The position numbers and the translations under genes are program-made. A DNA stretch of 64,000 nt from Gavia stellata. Its lineage: Eukaryota; Chordata; Aves; Gaviiformes; Gaviidae. The notes beneath the pieces were generated by a model. That model was given only the letters and a program-made list of their open reading frames with translations, was not told the origin of the DNA and ran no database searches. Below, piece after piece: positions 50,901 to 62,556 of this stretch. The first letter of the stretch is position 1. The number at the start of each line of letters is the position of its first letter. The stretch lies in contig NC_082620.1 in NCBI RefSeq assembly GCF_030936135.1, positions 2,976,001 through 3,040,000 of the forward strand, written 5' to 3'.

Positions 50901-53900
50901 GTGAAGCAGAAGCCTAAAGTTGCACTTTGCATTCAGACTGATGTAAAACAAGGCATAATAATTATTTATTACAGATAATTGATTCATAATTCACCCACCT
51001 TAATCTCACACTATCTCTAGGACAGTACTATTTACTAAGAGTTACCCTATAGTTCATGCTCTCCCTGAAATCTGATAAGAACTATGAGAAATAGCAACAC
51101 TATGATAGCAGTAGAGCCATTTAAGGTAGTAAAGTTTTAAAAGATTTATTAGCAATGGTTTGAGACTTTAAAACTGTGCTACAATAAATAATCACCAGGG
51201 GCTGTCCAAGACATAGGTGAAACTGATTCAGGTACTTTGCCTGCTCTACAATAGAGGATTCTATTTTAAGAGGTGACACAACTGGATTTTTTAAGAGGTC
51301 ATTTGGTTTCATGACAGACTCCCACTCAAGTTGCCTTATGCAGCATGTGCTTTCCGTAAAATGAAATTACAGACTTCCCCCCCGCCCCGATCTTGACAGC
51401 CTGACTTTGTACAGAGAGAAGATATGAAAGAGGCACATGCAGTATTCATTCCAGACAATAGTACGAATTATGCACTGGGGTTTGCTGCCTAGATAAAGCA
51501 TTAAGTGAAACACAGCTAAGACAAATACACTGGTTCCACACTGTTTAGCTACCATAGAGATAAATAAGCACAGGAGGAGTAAAACAGTGCCCTCTTCTCC
51601 CTCCCCCCAAAAAAGGTTTGGTTTTTTTAAAAGGTATTATTCACAAGCAAGTAGCAGAGCAAACTTTTATCCTGTGTAACATCAGTCTCTTTCTTTCTCG
51701 GAGAACAGACTTTTGATCTGCCACATAATCCATAACAGAAACCGCCTAGATTATACTAGCATTGTTTGATTACACTTTGGAGCCTACTTAGCACCTTAAA
51801 GCAGATTATAGCCTGATAAAACCACTGGATATTTTTTATGTATGAGCATCCTATTTTTTTTTTTAAATACTTTTATTTAGTTAGTGAAAAGTTACTTTTG
51901 AAAGGAAGACTGAGTCTGAAGCCAGAGACTCCAAAAGTGTTGTTCTTGAAGGAACCACTCATCTTCAATATTACTGCTTACTACTACTACGTTACTACTA
52001 TCATATATAAAGGAAGAAACATCCTGATGAGGGAAAAAAGAATGTCCGCACTACTCCTCTAATGGACACATGAATTCAACTGCAAAGTGAAAGCCAAGCT
52101 GTTCTCTGTTTTCCCTTAGAAAGGGAATTAATGACAAATCTTGTGCTCATGCATTTGATTTGAACAAATTTTCCTACAAGCTTGGCAGGCAGGGCAGAAG
52201 CATATTAACTACAACTTGAGAGAAGCAGATGATAAACGCTTAACAAATAAATGAAATTCCAGAAAATGCAAAAGCAACATAGAATCTATTACATCATTTT
52301 TCTGCTAGTCACTGACCATGCACCAGCTGCTGGCTCTTAACCATGCAGCAATCATGTCAAACATAACAGGGGTTGGCTCTGAAAAATTTTTGATGCTACC
52401 CATGTTGACCAAGTTGATTTCTTCTTTGGGGTGGTTGTATCCCCCCCAATACCCTTTTATCCTACTGAATTTCTTTCTAAATCTCAAATGCACTCATCAC
52501 CTTAGCAACAACACGCAATGTTTCAATGCATAAAAATAAACTAGTAAGACCTGCCTCTTTTCCTCAAGGACTCCTAAGCTGCTGTGCATGATAAAAGAAA
52601 GATGGAAAGGATTTACTCCAGCTATGAAAACCTATGACCAAGCCAGGCAGCAACTACTGAACATTAATACCTGAGAGATGTAAAGTATTTTGAATGCAGG
52701 CTACAAGAACAAAAAGATGCCAGGCATTGAACTGCTGAAGAAGTTGTGCAAGTAAAGAGCAGGCGAGTTTTGAGAAACACAACTGAGGCATAACCAAGAT
52801 CCCACCTTCTGCCAACATGTTAGAGAAGACTGGGACATAGAGAATGCCAGGTGCCTTCCTAAATATGCTCTAAAGGAGATTATGAACCTTGTGTCAGTAA
52901 TCACTTGCAAACAGAGGTCAGATCAAGGTCAAGGAAAACAGTTCAATCTGTACTTTGTGTCCACCCTAGCCTTGGTCAGCTGCTGATTCTTAAATGCCAT
53001 CTCAACCTTACAAATTTAGTAAGGCCTACCTCTTATGGTAAGGCAGTCTGAATCGACAGCGTGTAAGGAATTGTTCAGAAATAAAAGAGTATTCCTACTG
53101 CAATATGAAAAGTTTTACAATCATGAAAGTCTTGACTGATCCGGCAAAACACATCACATTTTTAATACCAGCGAAATGGTCACCTCTTCTGATATAATCA
53201 GACTTCATTAAATAAGTTGCAGAAACAAGACTCTTTGTCAAATGTTAGCTATCTTAACTGTCCAAGGGCAAGGCCTAAGATGCATTAAAAATTCAAGAGG
53301 GTATTTGTTTTACTGAATACAGAATAATTATGAGCTATTTAATAACTGCATGTTTTGAATAACTAAATTATAATACACTTCGCAAATAAGGTCTTGTCTA
53401 GTTGTTTCTGAAGTATTAGACTGTCAGTTTCCTTTCTGGAAAATGTGTTTCTAAAGGACACACTCATTCACAATTGTTTATTAAGTTGGCAGTTCTTATT
53501 TAGTTCTATTTTCTCCTCAATGTGTAAGACGACAACCTGCAACACAGGCCAAAAAAAGTTTATAAAAAAAGAACTAATTGATCTGTTTAGATAGCTAACA
53601 AATTCAAATTTAACAATCCTCCGGAGGAGCTCCTCTCTAGAAAGTTTCCTAAGTTCGTATTTAAGCTAAAAGATTACCTTGTACTGACTCCCAATTTTTC
53701 ACATGCATAAAGTTAAGTCACAACACCTTTCTCCTCCCTCCCCCCTTGTATCATATAGTTAGAATTGTTTTTAAAAAATTCCTTTTTAACCCTGCTTATG
53801 ACAATCTCCTTTATTTTCCCATAAACTTCAACCCCGGGCCTAAGAAACTTCCATCCTCAAGAGATATAGCTGAATCTGCAAAGGAAGAGTTATCAGTAGA

Positions 53901-54296
53901 AACCATTTTGAAATCTTAACTGCAGCTACTGCTATCAAATCAGCAGAAAAATATTATGTTTCTTATAACAAAATTGCTGTGAATTGCAAATATTAGCAGA
54001 TGTTACTACATATACTGAAATAACTTGAGAGTAAATGTAGAGGAGTAAAAATAATCCCAATGGAACCTACTAAAAATAGAACTATACAATTTCAAAATAT
54101 GCATGTAGTAGAAAAGAATAAAGCACATACTATGAATTGACTTATCTTTTACAGCATGGATGCTGAAACTTTAATCATAACGATTCAAAGCAACTAAATA
54201 CTAAGAATTTGGTCTTTTGGCTTCATGATGGAAGAGTATAATTCCATAGATAAATTATTCTTGGCTATTCTCAAATTCTTCATCTATATTGTGTTT

Positions 54297-54363
54297 GGGG
54301 TTGGTTTTTTGGTTTTTGCTGGGGTCTTGTTGCTTTTTGGGGTTGGGGTTTTGGGGTTTTTTT
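54297..54363 (+). repeat. G/T-rich tract with five GGGG runs
   Basis: Low-complexity G and T sequence in a PRDM2 intron, with GGGG at 54297, 54321, 54339, 54345 and 54353. The last four have loops of 14, 2 and 4 bases, a possible G-quadruplex. The end resembles T4G4-type repeats but is not a regular array. Confidence 0.6.
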
Positions 54364-55350
54364 AGTATTTGTGCACCTTGGTAAGGAGCTTCAGTTTATA
54401 AAACGGGGAAAAAGACCTATTGGTCCCAATTATGACAGTCTGAAATCTGTAAAACCCATAACAGTTAGAACGTTAAAGTTACAAAATAGCACAAACCCAA
54501 AACCCAGTAACCACCAAATTAGGTAAAAATATCAGTAAACTATAACTTTACAAATGCAAATAAAACTTCTATGCCATGAAAAATTACCTTACAGATTATT
54601 CTGTCTGGCTTTTCTGATTTGTAATATAATCAAATTCTTTCAAGTTGTTTTTCTAGCCTTTCAGGTAAATCACAGGCACACAAGTTCTATTTGCTAAGAT
54701 AATGCACATTTAGGAAAAAGCATAATACAGCCTCTAATTTACCAAGCGTTACTTATATATGTGCTAAATATGCTTTTCATTACAGGCAGCAAAATAAAAA
54801 TCAGTGCTTGAATTTCAGCTTGTCTTAGCTTAACCTACAAATTACTGTTCGAAAGAATAATCACTTGTGTTGCACCACTGCTTTCTCCCAGACCCCTCCT
54901 CAATCTCTGAAATAAAAAACCTCATATAATAACTGTTCTCCTAAATGTTTGAGCTTGTTCCCAATGTGCGTTCCACAGTCAACTGCATTACAAGTACGAT
55001 CAGGCCCTAAATTAAGTTAAAAATTCACAAATGATGCCATTTAAAATATTATCTCCTTTCCTTCTTTGGCTCGTTTGACACCTTCAGAGAATTCCAAAAT
55101 ACACATATTCAGTACAAGAGGAACCAATACCCTTGTGCAACAACTGTAACTACATCCCTTTTATATTGACTCCCCGCAAGCGATAGCTTCTATTGCGATT
55201 TTGGCCTAAAACGGTAGTCAAAATGTCAGTTATATAAGGCCACGCGTGGAGGCACACGCACTCTGAAAAATATTGCTACTGAATTAATCATGGAAAAAAT
55301 AATGGCTGTCTGGTTTGACATACATATTTACAGAACGACTAATGTGTATA

Positions 55351-55362
55351 CCCCCCCCCCCC
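55351..55362 (+). repeat. C12 homopolymer
   Basis: Twelve C in a row (G12 on the PRDM2 strand) just downstream of the internal CpG island. A second run of 14 C lies at 55559-55572. Both are likely sequencing-error and polymorphism hotspots. Confidence 0.9.
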
Positions 55363-55558
55363 AAAATTCCTCTCCCATCCTTCCTCCTCCGCCAAAGTCA
55401 GCCAGAAGTAGTCATTCACGCTGCCTGCAAAATTTCATAGCCAACAAATCACCAGCACCCTAAAAATAACATTAAACTCCCCAGCAAGTAACAAAGCCGT
55501 ACTTTTTCATCCGCACCGGCGCCGGGCTAAAGCAAAGGCACAGCCCTCGCGCGGAGAG

Positions 55559-55572
55559 CCCCCCCCCCCCCC
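55559..55572 (+). repeat. C14 homopolymer at the edge of the CpG island
   Basis: Fourteen C in a row (G14 on the PRDM2 strand). It shifts any open frame crossing this part of the island, one reason to distrust the long GC-rich frames there. Confidence 0.9.
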
Positions 55573-56079
55573 GGGACACGCCGCTCGCCAGCGCTGCCCG
55601 CAGTGACCGAGGCGCAGCCCCACCCACACAAAAAGTTTGCAGTTCGGGGAGGGTGACACAACCTTGCGCGCTGTTGCGCAAAGGCCACCCCCGGGCCCCC
55701 CGCGAGCCCCCCGAGCGCCGCGGCGCTGCCCCGCGCCGCACGCAGACATCTTCCCCTCCCCGCGCAGCGCCCGGCTGCCGAGAACAGCCCCGCGCCTCGC
55801 ACGCCGCCCCGGCCAACTTTTCCGGCCGGGCCGGGAGGCACCGCGACTTCCACGTTCCGCCTCGCGGCCCCCCCCCGGCCCGCCCTCCCTCCCTCCCTCC
55901 CTGCGGCTCGGGAGGCGGCGGCGGGGGAAGGTCACGGCGGCCGCCGCCGCCGCCCAGCCGGCAAAAGTTTGCGGGTCGCCCCCCTCTCCCCCGCCGCCAT
56001 GCCCGGCCGCCGCGGGGCGCGGGCGCGGCGCGGCAGGGAGGGCCGGGGGCCGCGGCGCGGCGGGCGGGGAGGGCCCTAC

Positions 56080-56206
56080 CTTTCTTGGCTTTCGGGGAGT
56101 GCCGCCGGCTCCGGGCGCTGGCTCGCTCTTCCTCAATAGCGGCGGCTATCTCCGGGTCGTCCTCCCCATTGTACCACACCAACAGCTCCTCGCCGGGCGC
56201 GATTGG
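56080..56206 (-). CDS. PRDM2: PRDM2 exon, C-terminal end of the PR domain, inside a CpG island
   Basis: This 127-nt exon codes 42 residues (129-170) plus the first base of Gly171. It starts PIAPGEELLVWYNGED, the conserved closing strand of the PR domain, followed by PEIAAAIEEERASAR and a basic SRRHSPKAKK stretch that begins the linker to the zinc fingers. The acceptor ends tctctcccggcag and the donor is aaag followed by gtaggg. Phase 0 in and phase 1 out match the neighbouring exons. The exon lies entirely within a strongly CpG-rich region, unlike every other PRDM2 exon here. It therefore probably serves two roles: coding in RIZ1 mRNA, and 5' untranslated leader in mRNA from the internal RIZ2 promoter. 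A 7-codon out-of-frame upstream ORF (56146-56169) lies within it. Confidence 0.97.
56146..56169 (-). other. Short upstream ORF in the presumed RIZ2 leader
   Basis: An out-of-frame ATG at 56167-56169 opens a 7-codon reading frame (MGRTTRR) closed by TAG at 56146. In RIZ1 mRNA it is buried in coding sequence. In a transcript starting just upstream in the CpG island it would be the only ATG inside this exon before the RIZ2 start methionine in the next exon. The sequence is directly visible; any effect on translation is inference. Confidence 0.4.
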
Positions 56207-59200
56207 CTGCCGGGAGAGAAGAGAGAGGCGCGGCGCCAATCAGGCGGCGGCTTGTTGGCGGCGGGCCGCGGGGCGGGGAGCGGCCGCGGCGGCGCCGACG
56301 GCGGTGCCCCGCGCCGCCCGCGGCGCCCCGCGCGCGCAGGGCGCCGCAGCCCGCGCCCCCTGCTGGCCGGAGGGCGCGCAGCCTGTGCAGCGCCGAGCTC
56401 CCCGCCCCGCCCCGGCTCGGGAGCGAAGTAAACCCGCGCAGAAACGGGCCGGTTCCCGCGGACGGGCGGCACCGGAGCCACCCCCCTCCCCTCCCCGGCG
56501 GTGGCGAGGAGGCCTCGGCACCGAGAAACCGGCCTTTCCCGCCAGTATTACTAGTCAATTACACAATAACACGCAATTATTAAATAGACGTGAAACGCCA
56601 AGCTGGAACAGCCCACACTGAGATTCGTCTCAAATGCTGACGTTGGTTTAAATCCACGCAGGCCGGGCTCGCAGCAAGGAAATCCCCCGTGTTTATTACC
56701 ACTGCTATTTACAGTTCAATTCTTTCCAGGGAGCTGTCGGCGTTACTCCAGCTAAACACACCTACCTTACACAAAGCATTAAATAATGAGTAAAACTGCT
56801 CAGTCATCCACTAAAGTTGGAATTTGGACCAAAATCTAAAGATAGGGGAAAAGACTGTCGCGGTGAGTTAAAGGGAATACAGGGGAAAACAGATAATTAC
56901 TACATGTTTGACAGATCCACTTAATCACAATAATGAAACATTTGGTTGCCATTCCAAATTCATTATTTCTGATTTCTTTTCTCCAATCAAAAAATGCACA
57001 GGAAAGACCAAATTAGCCAAGCAGGCATCACGGCAATTACTACCCGCATTCCCAGCACCATCAAACGGATCAATACTAGTTCCTCTGGTTATTTCGTATG
57101 CTCCGTAAAATATTACCAGACTCAAACTATAAGTCCCCAAGTTTGCAGACTAAAGATGTATTCGCACCTATTTTTTAAATCTTCACCATTATCCCTCCAC
57201 TTCCCGAAGCATTCTATCCAAAACCAAGAAAAATCAACTTAAATGCCTTCCTTTACCTCAACTACAATCCCCCCTCTCTTGCCAGGGCTTCATGAACATT
57301 GGGCTTGTGGAGATAAGACCCTATTTTTAGAGTCACTATGTTAGAGCAAAGGGTATCCTTAGACTATTATTTCAAGTCTGAAGCCAAAGGGAATTTTTGT
57401 ATCCAGAACAATAGTAATATTTGTTTCTTCTAAAGCACCTTTTTTAAGTGGGTCTCACAGCACTTGATAAAGACAATAGTTATCTTTAAACCCCCAGACA
57501 CTGGAACAACAAGAGATGCAAGATCCCAACAACTACGTTAAGTGTTTGAGTTATAACATAAGCAAAGCCTACGCTTTGGCTTTCTTAACAGTTCTGGAGG
57601 CCTGAGAGGATAAATAGTGGTAAACCTATTTGCATGGTCCCACTTTGCAGCTGTTCAGCAGCAAGGAACGAAGAAGAGTTGTCTGATGCAAACAACTTAT
57701 CATCTAAACAGTATACAAACTCAGAGAAAAGCGCTGGCAATGCAAACACAGGATGATAACGAGCATGTAATATGTTAACTGCGTGGCTGGAACTAACATT
57801 TAACTTGATGAATTTAGTTTTGGTGTAGCTACTCTAGAATCTAAATTAAGCCCTCTAACCTTGTACTTCTAAAAATGAGATACGGCAGCAGCTTCAAAAC
57901 CAGAGAATTAAAAGAGCTCCCTCACCAACGATACCAAGGAGAAAAGGACTACACTGACCAAGTGCCATTTCCACCGCTACTCTGACACTAGAGAACACAC
58001 GGCCGTCTCTTACTGATGACACTCTCTAATAACACCACCAAAATCCAACCTCCCCCAAACTGTTTCCTACAGGCTGTTTGTGTAGTGGTGTCACGTTGGG
58101 ATAGCTTGGTTAAGAGAGGTATGAATTTTGGAAAAGCTCATGAGGTTAAAAACTCCCACATGCTCTTTGGTGCTTTATGTTTTAACTGCAACATTTAGCA
58201 TTCCTTAATCTGAATATTTTCTGTTCAAAAGATTCAAAGTTATTTCAAAATTTGTTATTTTTAAGAGTAACATCCTAACAAGTTATGCCCTAAGAAGTTC
58301 TAGCACAGATTGTCTAAAATTCAGTTCATCGTACATGTACAAGCACTGCAATGTGTCTTGTACAGACTGATAGGTATTTGCCTGTCTGGCTGCCTTAGAG
58401 TATATGTTTTTTACCACAGACACTGCATTTTACTGTGGTGCTGTGCTTTTGCACCTGGATGTGACCTTATCTCCCCAAATACAACCACAGTGGACAGTTT
58501 CTAGCATCACTACTTGCGTGCATTTTTCACGCTGCATAACCCTATGTTACACTGCATTCCTATGTAACAGGGAGGTTATTGAGTTATTATAAACCTGTTT
58601 GACAAAACATTCTTCCATAAACAAATTGATTTCACCTTACTCAAGGACAGTTTCACAGCCAAGCTTATTTAGAAGACTTTTTGAAACTGAGTTTTCACTG
58701 CAATTTTACTTCTTCAAGAGTTACGAAGTCCTGTATGATGTGCAGAACAACACTATTCAACTAGCTCGTTTTGTTAGCAGAGGCAGGAAGAACTTCTGAA
58801 ACCCCATAATGAGTTTAAGCTGTTTCATCGAAATACCACAACTCTCATACACGCATCCTGGGGAAAGCACATGCAAAGCAGCCTACAAATATCCTCAGTT
58901 CTTCAGTAGAGATGAAGAGAAAATGGAAGAGAAAAATACTTGCTTGTGCTCACTTAAAGGTTCTATCCTATTACTATTCATTTACAGCAGAGAACAAGGA
59001 AGCTAAAGCTCTGTGCCGTTTTGAGGTTCTTTTACACCAAGCAAATTTGGACTTTGCTTATCTTAGCAATGAAGCTTAGAAATCAGTCTGTTTAACTTAC
59101 AAATCAGAAACCTACAAAAAGCTTAAGAAAACCTTGGGAAAAAAATAAATAGCCATAACGGTATTTTAAATGGTTTGAGGTAAAGCAGAACAAAATGACA

Positions 59201-62200
59201 TACAAGCCACACTGATTCTCCTTTGGGGGTAAATAAATCTGTGCTGTTTATTCATCACCAAATGGAATTCCCCTAAATTTATGAATTATGATAAAGATCA
59301 GGAAGGAACCATGTGTACATACCTGGGCTGGTAAATTTACTACAGTTTTGAAATGGCAGTGTATACACCATAACACATTATATGCAGGAAGAGAAGGACA
59401 TTTAAGGTGTTATTTATTACATCCTTCCTTTTGTCTCAGTTATCAGTAAGGTATGATGTGAATCCAAGACTGATACGGACTCTACAAGAAGATCATCTCT
59501 GATACAGAAGGTGAGACAAAAACAAACCTTTAAATAAAAACCAGACATATAAGCAACCGTATTTTGTAAAGAAAGCAGAAAACAGCACAATTTTTTTTCC
59601 CAAGGTATGAATTTTCCCTGCAGTTTCTAAGGTAAAGGATGGCAAAAACTGATACAACAGACAGTATTTAAATGTTTTAATGTAGTAACTTGCCCTTGAG
59701 ACCACACATTCGAGATCTCCTCTTCTACTTTATACTTCTATGCTGTCAGTTACCTGCAGCTCAACTTTCAATTTCTTCACACTAACTTTACTTAAAAAGC
59801 CTGGTTACTGTAAATTTGTCACTTTAAATCATGAAAAATAAGTTTACAAAACACTAGACAAAACAAGCTTTCTTAATGCCTTCCTTTGGTTTTCATATTC
59901 TTGGAATGGACAAGAAATTGAACAGAATATTTTATTTAAAATATTCCTATTAAACTACAAGAATAGTCCACTTGGGCAATTAAGAAACACAAAATGTGAC
60001 TTTAAATCTTGACCTGATTTATCAGTACGCTGACTGAATGTTTAATGGTAGTGAAAAACTGTCCAATTTCATGTCAAGCTTTCACTTCAAAAATCACCAC
60101 AGATTAGCAAGATCAGAAGTTTCCTTATGTATCACTTTTTAGAAAATGTGGGATAAGAGAATAAAATACATTGAAGTAGATGGTTCAAAAAATAATTGGA
60201 ATATTGGTATGTGGTTTTAACAAACATTCACTATTACAGATTTGTAAGCTTTTTCCCCTCAATACAGAGCAAAGTTAAACTTTGCATTATAACCTACTTT
60301 TGCATAGTGAAGCAACCCAGACATTTCTACAGCCACCTCTGAAATTACCTGCCAAGTTACCTGTGCCATAGATGCAGCGACAATCAAGTAACAGCAGGAG
60401 CGCATCACGGAACGATGGCTGCAATGCTTCGTGGACTAACTTGGTCCTGGAAACAGTTTGCTTACTTCTGACCAGCATGAAGCTGGGATTATAATACAAG
60501 CCATGCCAACCTGGCTCGTGCAGAACTGGTTCGAGCCTGTCCGCACTGCATTCCTGGAACTAAGTCTACAGGGCAGAAACAACTCGGTGGTTCTATACCA
60601 GCTCAGGTCCCGGCGCCCCGCTTTGAGCAACACCCAAGTCCAAAACTACTCAGAGCTGCTGTTTCTACACTGGCCTCTAAGAGGTACAGTGGCAAGCCTT
60701 TGCGCAGAGGCAGCCTGGGGGTAACGCCATTTCTGATGGAACACTCCCTCCAACCAACGTACAGTGCAGACACCAACATGAATTTCCAGAAGCTTGACTG
60801 GGACTGGTATTGCCAACACTGAACAGACGCTAACAAACAATCCCACAGCACACACCTATCTCAGTGGTTGCCACAGGGGCAAATAAACCTTGCTGAAGAT
60901 GGCTCTTTGAAGAACCTCGCATCCCAAACTCAAAATCCCACGCTGCAACAAATCCCAGACAGATTTTAAACCCAATAAAACTGATCCTTATAAGCTACTC
61001 TAACAGTCTTCAGAAAGAGCTGCTTGGCAACATGATATTGTTGGCAAGGCCTCGTAGGATAAAGTTCATCAGGTCGCAAGAGAAGACAGTCAAAGGACCA
61101 AAAGGATATTTCAGATGTTGAGGCAAGGTATTTGTTATTCTGTCAGCAGTGCTCAGTCTCTTTTAACGGTACAATCATTTTCCAAAGTGCAATATTATCC
61201 ATCAGAAAACAAATTTGAAATATGTGAATGTCTGTCTTTATCAGGATTAAAACCTTTGCAGAAAAGATTAAATGAGAGAGAAATTTAAAATGTCAGAGTA
61301 ACTCCAAAAGCACACTTACGTTAATGAACTAGCATGACTATGGGCAAAGGCAGAGGCAACCCAAGATAAAGTGTCTAGAGAAAACTAAACTGGCTACAGA
61401 TTCACATCGGGAGCCTGCCCTCAGTGAATAAATAGTCTGGCTGGCAATAGCCAACCTCTACTCGAATGCTATCTCAAAGCTATTAGAAAGTTCAGAAAAT
61501 GTTTAGAAGTTGGGTTTTTTTCAATCTAGTTTGAGTGACCTAATATAACAGTTTTACATATTCCTATACTGCCCTATAAACTTCAAAACTGCCTGGTACC
61601 AACTCATTCTTTAAGTGAAGATCTGTTACTTACAGATGGTGTTGGGCTTACAAGGAAATGTAAGAAACAGCAATAGCTTAACAGCAAGGCTGCATATACC
61701 CCAAAACCACAAAAACATTTTAAATAACAAAGTCAAGCTACATATACTCACTGCTAGTAGGTTATTGATCAGAGATTTAAATAATACTTTACAGCCACAA
61801 TATTCTAACACTAACATACACTACCATTACTTATAGTTAAACCATTTTTTATCTTGGTTTCGGAGATACAATGCCCCAGGAATTAACACCCTTTTTCCTG
61901 CCTCCCACTCCCTGAATAAAACTGGAATGGTATAAAACCAGGAAAATCTGTTTCATGAAGCTACCTATAAGAGTGTCTTGACAACCAATCTTTGTCATAC
62001 AATGCAAAGACCATAAAAATAACTGATTTCCACAAAAAATCCTCAGTAGAAAGTGTCTCAGTATCTACAGAAATAGAAAAACATTTATTTTATGTAATCT
62101 GCTATAGTTTTTCATTCTTGTTTCTATCAAATTTGGTGCTGCAGCAAATCATTAACCAACAAGATAGACTTCATGTTCATACATATCCTATATTTAAACA

Positions 62201-62403
62201 GTAGATCTTAATGTCAACTGTATTGGCACAGAAGAATTTAGACCAATGAAATGTAGCATTTGCAATATTTTAATTATATTTCATAAAATGTTTCAAACTC
62301 TGTTTAATACAAATAGTAAAAAAAATTAGGATTTGAATAAAGGGGAATAAAAGGTATTAATAAAAGGTAACAGAGCAGTAACTGATTCTTCAGACACTGA
62401 TAC
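56207..62403 (-). other. PRDM2 intron between the two PR-domain exons
   Basis: A 6.2-kb intron, donor gtatca and acceptor cggcag. The first 350 bp at its left end belong to the CpG island. A GC-richer patch at 60,300-60,860 has overlapping open frames on both strands but no recognisable protein. The rest is AT-rich. Confidence 0.8.
56535..56542 (+). promoter_or_regulatory. E2F-type site in the internal CpG island
   Basis: TTTCCCGC is a perfect match to the E2F consensus TTTSSCGC. It lies about 330 bp upstream (in PRDM2 orientation) of the exon inside the island. RIZ is an Rb-binding protein and E2F is the main Rb target, so an E2F site here would suggest a feedback link. An 8-bp match in GC-rich DNA is weak evidence on its own. 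Confidence 0.35.
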
Positions 62404-62556
62404 CTTTAAACTTTTGTAGTATATGGTCCTGTTGATCTCCAGAGGAAACAGATTTTGCTCCTTTCCTGAACGTGCCCAGTTTATATACCGTAGCCAGTTC
62501 CCTTTCTTTGGATCAGTTGCATCAACACACATCCATCCCAAGTTTGGGTAATACAC
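62404..62556 (-). CDS. PRDM2: PRDM2 (RIZ1) exon, central part of the PR domain
   Basis: This exon encodes 51 residues (78-128 by human numbering) forming the middle of the PR domain, the SET-related fold that gives RIZ1 its histone H3K9 methyltransferase activity in the nucleus. It opens with VYYPNLGWM and contains DATDP, GNWLRY, NW, EQNLFPLEINR and YYKSLK, nearly identical to the human exon. The acceptor reads ttttgtctcgcag ahead of the exon and the donor is AAG followed by gtatca. Both ends are phase 0, so the exon joins directly to the one at 56206. Differences from human include Arg for Cys at position 106 and Lys for Glu at 109. The preceding exon (start of the PR domain) was searched for up to the right edge and not found, so the gene continues beyond the window. 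Identification is very secure. Confidence 0.97.

Larger units (their letters stand above)
34115..56079 (-). other. PRDM2 large intron (22 kb)
   Basis: AT-rich intron between the CpG-island exon and the RIZ2-start exon. It contains the AC microsatellite, the 16-bp duplication, the G/T tract at 54.3 kb, the downstream half of the CpG island, and two GC-richer patches (41,580-41,890 and 49,370-49,630) of unknown origin. No other exon, RNA gene or known repeat family was recognised. Confidence 0.75.
55530..56560 (-). promoter_or_regulatory. Intragenic CpG island, probable internal (RIZ2) promoter of PRDM2
   Basis: About 1 kb of very GC- and CpG-rich DNA stands out against AT-rich intron on both sides and encloses the exon at 56080-56206. 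It contains GC boxes, CCAAT elements in both orientations (for example ccaatc at 56236-56241 region, its complement just inside the exon), an E2F-type site at 56535-56542, and C-tracts at the downstream edge. In mammals PRDM2 is known to make a PR-domain-lacking product, RIZ2, from an internal promoter, with translation starting at Met202. That methionine is conserved here in the next exon. Position, composition and downstream ATG all fit. The transcription start itself cannot be seen. Divergent transcription is possible. Confidence 0.75.

Noticed and set aside
56207..56239. Possible separate start just upstream of the CpG-island exon
   Set aside because: The frame begins with TTG and the acceptor cggcag lies between it and the PR-domain residues, so this is intron or untranslated leader.
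55637..56621. Long plus-strand frames (264 and 322 codons) in the internal CpG island
   Set aside because: Ala/Pro/Arg/Gly-rich translations in several overlapping frames on both strands reflect GC-rich DNA with few stop codons; no domain is visible.
60526..60540. Second B-box-like sequence (ggttcgagcc)
   Set aside because: No cloverleaf can be drawn around it.
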